From Rubricoccaceae bacterium (GTDB lineage: Bacteria; Bacteroidota; Rhodothermia; Rhodothermales; Rubricoccaceae): 44,276 nt of DNA. A model generated the notes under the pieces. That model ran no database searches and had not been told where the DNA came from. It worked only from the letters and a program-made list of their open reading frames with translations. The stretch covers positions 1-44,276 of the forward strand of contig JAHEJB010000007.1 of the NCBI GenBank assembly GCA_024639085.1, given 5' to 3'. Made by a program: the position numbers and the translations under genes. This document shows, one piece after another, positions 41,796 to 44,276 of the stretch (its first letter is position 1; every line of letters starts with the position of its first letter).

Positions 41796-43928
41796 ATGTT
41801 TCGCTTTACGCTCGTCCTTTTACTTTCTGCGCTTCTTGCCGTGCCGGCAAGGGCCCAAGAAGAGGTTCGCGATGCGAGTCCGCATTCGGATGCCCAGCTG
41901 GTGGGGGAACTTTTGTCGGTACAGCCAGGAGAACCATTTGAGGTCGGCCTGTCGATGACCATGGAGCCAAACTGGCACAGCTACTGGATAAATCCAGGCG
42001 ATGCGGGGATGCCGACGGAGGTGCAATGGAGGCTGCCGGAAGGAATTGAGGTAGGGCCAATTCAATGGCCGTTTCCCGAGCGTATTGATCAGCCGCCCCT
42101 TGCATCTTACGGCTACAGCGACGACGTGCTGCTGCCGATGCAGGTTAGGCTTCCGGCTGAGTTCAGTGAACCTTCGGTAACATTGGAAGGCAAAGCGGTC
42201 TGGCTGATTTGCGCGGACATATGCCTTCCTGCCGAGCAAGAAGTCTCGTTAACGATACCAGTAAATAGCGCGCATCCAGAATTAAACCCGGAGTGGTCCG
42301 CCGTTTTTGAGGCGACGCGCAACGCCTATCCGCACGGCATCGAAGGATGGGAGGCAAAGGCTATTGCCACCGACACGGGCTTCCGGCTTGAATTGATCAA
42401 CACCAGAGGAGGCTTTGTTGATGTCTCCGAGGCTTTCTTTTTCGCCGACAGGAAGGCTGTTCTCCACCACGCCGAGGATCAGGAGTTTATCGAGGTGCGA
42501 GATGGTCACACAGTGGAGTTGGTCTCGTCGGAATTTGCGACAGAAACGCCGAGTCGCCTGACTGGAGCGTTGGTGCTCCCAGAAGGACAAACGTGGGATG
42601 GCACACATCGAGCGATGGCGGTAGACGTGCCGGTTGAAAGCGTAGCGTACGGATCGGGGGCCGCGAGCACAGCTTCCATTTCATTTTTCGCTGCGTTGCT
42701 CTTCGCGTTTATCGGCGGCCTGATTCTCAACCTCATGCCGTGTGTCTTCCCGATCCTCTCGATCAAGATTCTAGGCTTTGCTCAGGGTCGAGACCACAGT
42801 CGGGCCGTGCTTCGTAATCATGGATTGATGTTCGGTCTCGGCGTCATCGTCTCTTTTCTCTTGTTGGCTGGAGTGTTGCTTGCGCTTCGCGCAGGAGGGC
42901 AGCAACTTGGCTGGGGATTCCAGTTGCAAAGTCCATGGCTAATTGGCGGACTTGCTCTGCTGATGTTCGCGCTGGGCCTGATGCTTATCGGCGTGTTCCA
43001 AATCGGCTTTGGGCTTGCAAGTGCCACGGGGAAATTGGATACCAAACAAGGCCTCGGTGGGGCATTCTGGAGCGGCGTTCTCGCCACGGTCGTCGCAACA
43101 CCATGCACGGCACCGTTTATGGGGACCGCGCTTGGCTGGGCACTTGGACAGCCAGCTGCGAGTGCATTGCTTGTATTCACCCTGCTTGGCTTGGGGATGG
43201 CGACGCCTTATGTGCTCCTTTCCCTATTCCCACAATGGATCCAGCGGCTACCCAAACCAGGACAGTGGATGGAGTCGCTGAAACAAGCCCTTGCTTTTCC
43301 ACTCTTTGCGACGACCGTCTGGCTGGTGTGGGTTTTCGGACACCAGACGGGGATCAATGGAGCAGCGTACCTGCTTTTGGCGCTCACATTCTTCGGAATG
43401 GGCGCCTGGATTCTGGGTCGCTGGGGACTTCCGACCAATTCACCGCGGCAGCGCGGAACTGCGCGAGCAGCCGTTGTAGTCGCATTGATTCTAGCAATTA
43501 TTTCGACAGGCGTTGGCGTTGGGCAAACTGCTCAGGCACGCACTACCCCATCAGCCGATTCAGAATGGCGAAACTTCGATCCTGCCGAAATAGATCGGCT
43601 TGTCGCTGCGGGTCAACCCGTGTTTGTTGACTTCACTGCCGCGTGGTGCCTCTCCTGTCAAGCCAATAAGGCCGTGGCGCTCAACGCTAGCTCTGTGAGA
43701 GATGCGTTCCACGACAAAGGGGTCGTACGCTTCCGCGCCGACTGGACGCAGCGCGACCCCGTCATCACATCCGCTCTGGAGGGCTTTGGGCGTAGCGGAG
43801 TCCCACTCTACGTTCTCTACCCCCCAAATGGCGAGCCCATCCTGCTTCCAGAAATCCTGCGGCCTGGCATCGTGACAGATGCCTTGAGCCAACTTCCGAC
43901 GGCGGTGGCAATCGATGCTCGCCCATGA
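41796..43928 (+). CDS. dsbD: DsbD-family thiol:disulfide interchange protein
   Basis: The product has 710 residues. Signal peptide MFRFTLVLLLSALLAVPARA. A periplasmic N-terminal domain (about 25-280) has Cys139 and Cys143 in ICADICLP. Eight-helix CcdA/DsbD core (about 290-575) with Cys316 in LNLMPCVFPIL and Cys437 in VVATPCTAPFMG. C-terminal thioredoxin domain with Cys618 and Cys621 in WCLSCQANK. The three cysteine pairs pass electrons from cytosolic thioredoxin to periplasmic partners. The N-terminal domain belongs to the longer DsbC/ScsB-like type rather than the short E. coli nDsbD. The redoxin gene starts 35 bp downstream, a probable electron acceptor or companion. Confidence 0.93.
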   Translation: MFRFTLVLLLSALLAVPARAQEEVRDASPHSDAQLVGELLSVQPGEPFEVGLSMTMEPNWHSYWINPGDAGMPTEVQWRLPEGIEVGPIQWPFPERIDQPPLASYGYSDDVLLPMQVRLPAEFSEPSVTLEGKAVWLICADICLPAEQEVSLTIPVNSAHPELNPEWSAVFEATRNAYPHGIEGWEAKAIATDTGFRLELINTRGGFVDVSEAFFFADRKAVLHHAEDQEFIEVRDGHTVELVSSEFATETPSRLTGALVLPEGQTWDGTHRAMAVDVPVESVAYGSGAASTASISFFAALLFAFIGGLILNLMPCVFPILSIKILGFAQGRDHSRAVLRNHGLMFGLGVIVSFLLLAGVLLALRAGGQQLGWGFQLQSPWLIGGLALLMFALGLMLIGVFQIGFGLASATGKLDTKQGLGGAFWSGVLATVVATPCTAPFMGTALGWALGQPAASALLVFTLLGLGMATPYVLLSLFPQWIQRLPKPGQWMESLKQALAFPLFATTVWLVWVFGHQTGINGAAYLLLALTFFGMGAWILGRWGLPTNSPRQRGTARAAVVVALILAIISTGVGVGQTAQARTTPSADSEWRNFDPAEIDRLVAAGQPVFVDFTAAWCLSCQANKAVALNASSVRDAFHDKGVVRFRADWTQRDPVITSALEGFGRSGVPLYVLYPPNGEPILLPEILRPGIVTDALSQLPTAVAIDARP

Positions 43929-43963
43929 CTTCACTGAACAAACACAAACCCTCCCCCTGAACC

Positions 43964-44276
43964 ATGAAACGCTTCATTCTCCCTGCGTTCGTTGGTCTGG
44001 CACTGGTCGCAGCATCGCTGCCTGACGCTGCACTTCAGCCTGCCGGTGACGCCCCCGACTTCACGCTCACCGACACGTACAATCAGCAACACACGCTCTC
44101 CGATTACGAAGGCCAGTGGGTTGTGCTGGAGTGGCTCAACTACGATTGCCCGTTTGTTCGCAAGCACTACAATAGCGGGAATATGCAGGACCTCCAGGAG
44201 GAATACACGAACGATGGTGTGGTCTGGCTGTCCATCGTTTCCTCAGCCCCCGGCCAGCAGGGCCACTTTTCGAATG
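43964..44276 (+). CDS. Exported redoxin (peroxiredoxin/thioredoxin-like), cut by the window end
   Basis: The first 104 residues are present. Signal peptide MKRFILPAFVGLALVAASLP, then the thioredoxin-fold opening GDAPDFTLTDTYNQQHTLSD and EGQWVVLEWLNYDCPFVRKH with a single active-site Cys62 in D-C-P-F-V. This C-P-F-V-R-K-H-Y form is typical of the AhpC/TSA-like 'redoxin' family common in Bacteroidota rather than of CxxC thioredoxins. It follows dsbD by 35 bp in the same direction, suggesting reduction through DsbD in the periplasm. The C-terminal half lies outside the window. Confidence 0.88.
   Translation, partial: MKRFILPAFVGLALVAASLPDAALQPAGDAPDFTLTDTYNQQHTLSDYEGQWVVLEWLNYDCPFVRKHYNSGNMQDLQEEYTNDGVVWLSIVSSAPGQQGHFSN

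Noticed and set aside
1-44276. CRISPR arrays, prophage, transposase or toxin-antitoxin modules
   Set aside because: Looked for regularly spaced repeats, integrase/transposase motifs and paired small toxin-like genes; none seen. MazG and the collar domain are not evidence of mazEF or a phage here.

Overview
The window is a piece of bacterial chromosome, most likely from the Bacteroidota/Rhodothermota side of the tree (Rhodothermia-like). This is inferred from three things. Two exported beta-propeller proteins end in a FlgD-like/type IX secretion C-terminal domain. The protein set includes a giant TamB, an Fe-S type PurF, and SSS and NSS sodium symporters. Most genes lack an obvious Shine-Dalgarno sequence. 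There is no phage, plasmid, CRISPR or transposase gene. About 38 protein-coding genes, one clear tRNA, one tRNA-like sequence and several hairpin repeats can be supported.

Regions, left to right. 1-4.7 kb: a META-domain lipoprotein cut by the window edge, an NHL-repeat secreted protein, and a PadR regulator with an ADOP-type (ATPase-less, MacB/FtsX-like) permease. 4.8-8.4 kb: an FAD-dependent amino-acid-oxidase-like enzyme, a Bax-inhibitor-1 membrane protein, a REP/MITE-like repeat, an acyl-ACP thioesterase and a membrane-anchored rhodanese. 8.4-14.6 kb: a tyrosine-catabolism cluster (hpd, hmgA, acyl-CoA/acetoacetyl-CoA synthetase). Next to it sits an AT-richer AraC + DUF6265 pair, flanked by the real 3' end of the synthetase and by an orphan second copy of that 3' end. 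14.7-19.1 kb: a small hypothetical protein, a secreted BNR/Ycf48-like protein, a GNAT acetyltransferase, a voltage-gated K+ channel with a C-terminal zinc ribbon, and a GT4 glycosyltransferase. 19.1-21.5 kb: an APC transporter fused to an RCK (TrkA-N/TrkA-C) module.

21.5-21.8 kb holds tRNA-Met(CAT), a second tRNA-like sequence with a CAT anticodon and an enlarged variable region, and a further fragment of the same element. 21.9-25.8 kb: DNA polymerase III delta' subunit, an FKBP-type isomerase, an SSS symporter, and a 25-residue membrane peptide with its own terminator. 26-34.7 kb: gamma-glutamyltransferase, PurF, an NSS symporter operon with two small envelope proteins, a class D beta-lactamase overlapping a CorC/CNNM-type protein, and Ssb. 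34.8-44.3 kb: MazG, a small basic protein, a Tat-exported tail-collar protein, TamB, DsbD and the start of a redoxin.

Two functional themes stand out. One is tyrosine degradation: HPPD makes homogentisate, HmgA opens the ring, and the synthetase probably activates the acetoacetate released at the end. The other is envelope biogenesis and redox: TamB, DsbD, redoxin, rhodanese, T9SS cargo. The items most worth a second look are the tRNA-like element at 21694-21774, the AraC/DUF6265 insertion flanked by a duplicated synthetase tail, the 25-residue membrane peptide, and the internal translation start inside the APC-RCK fusion.
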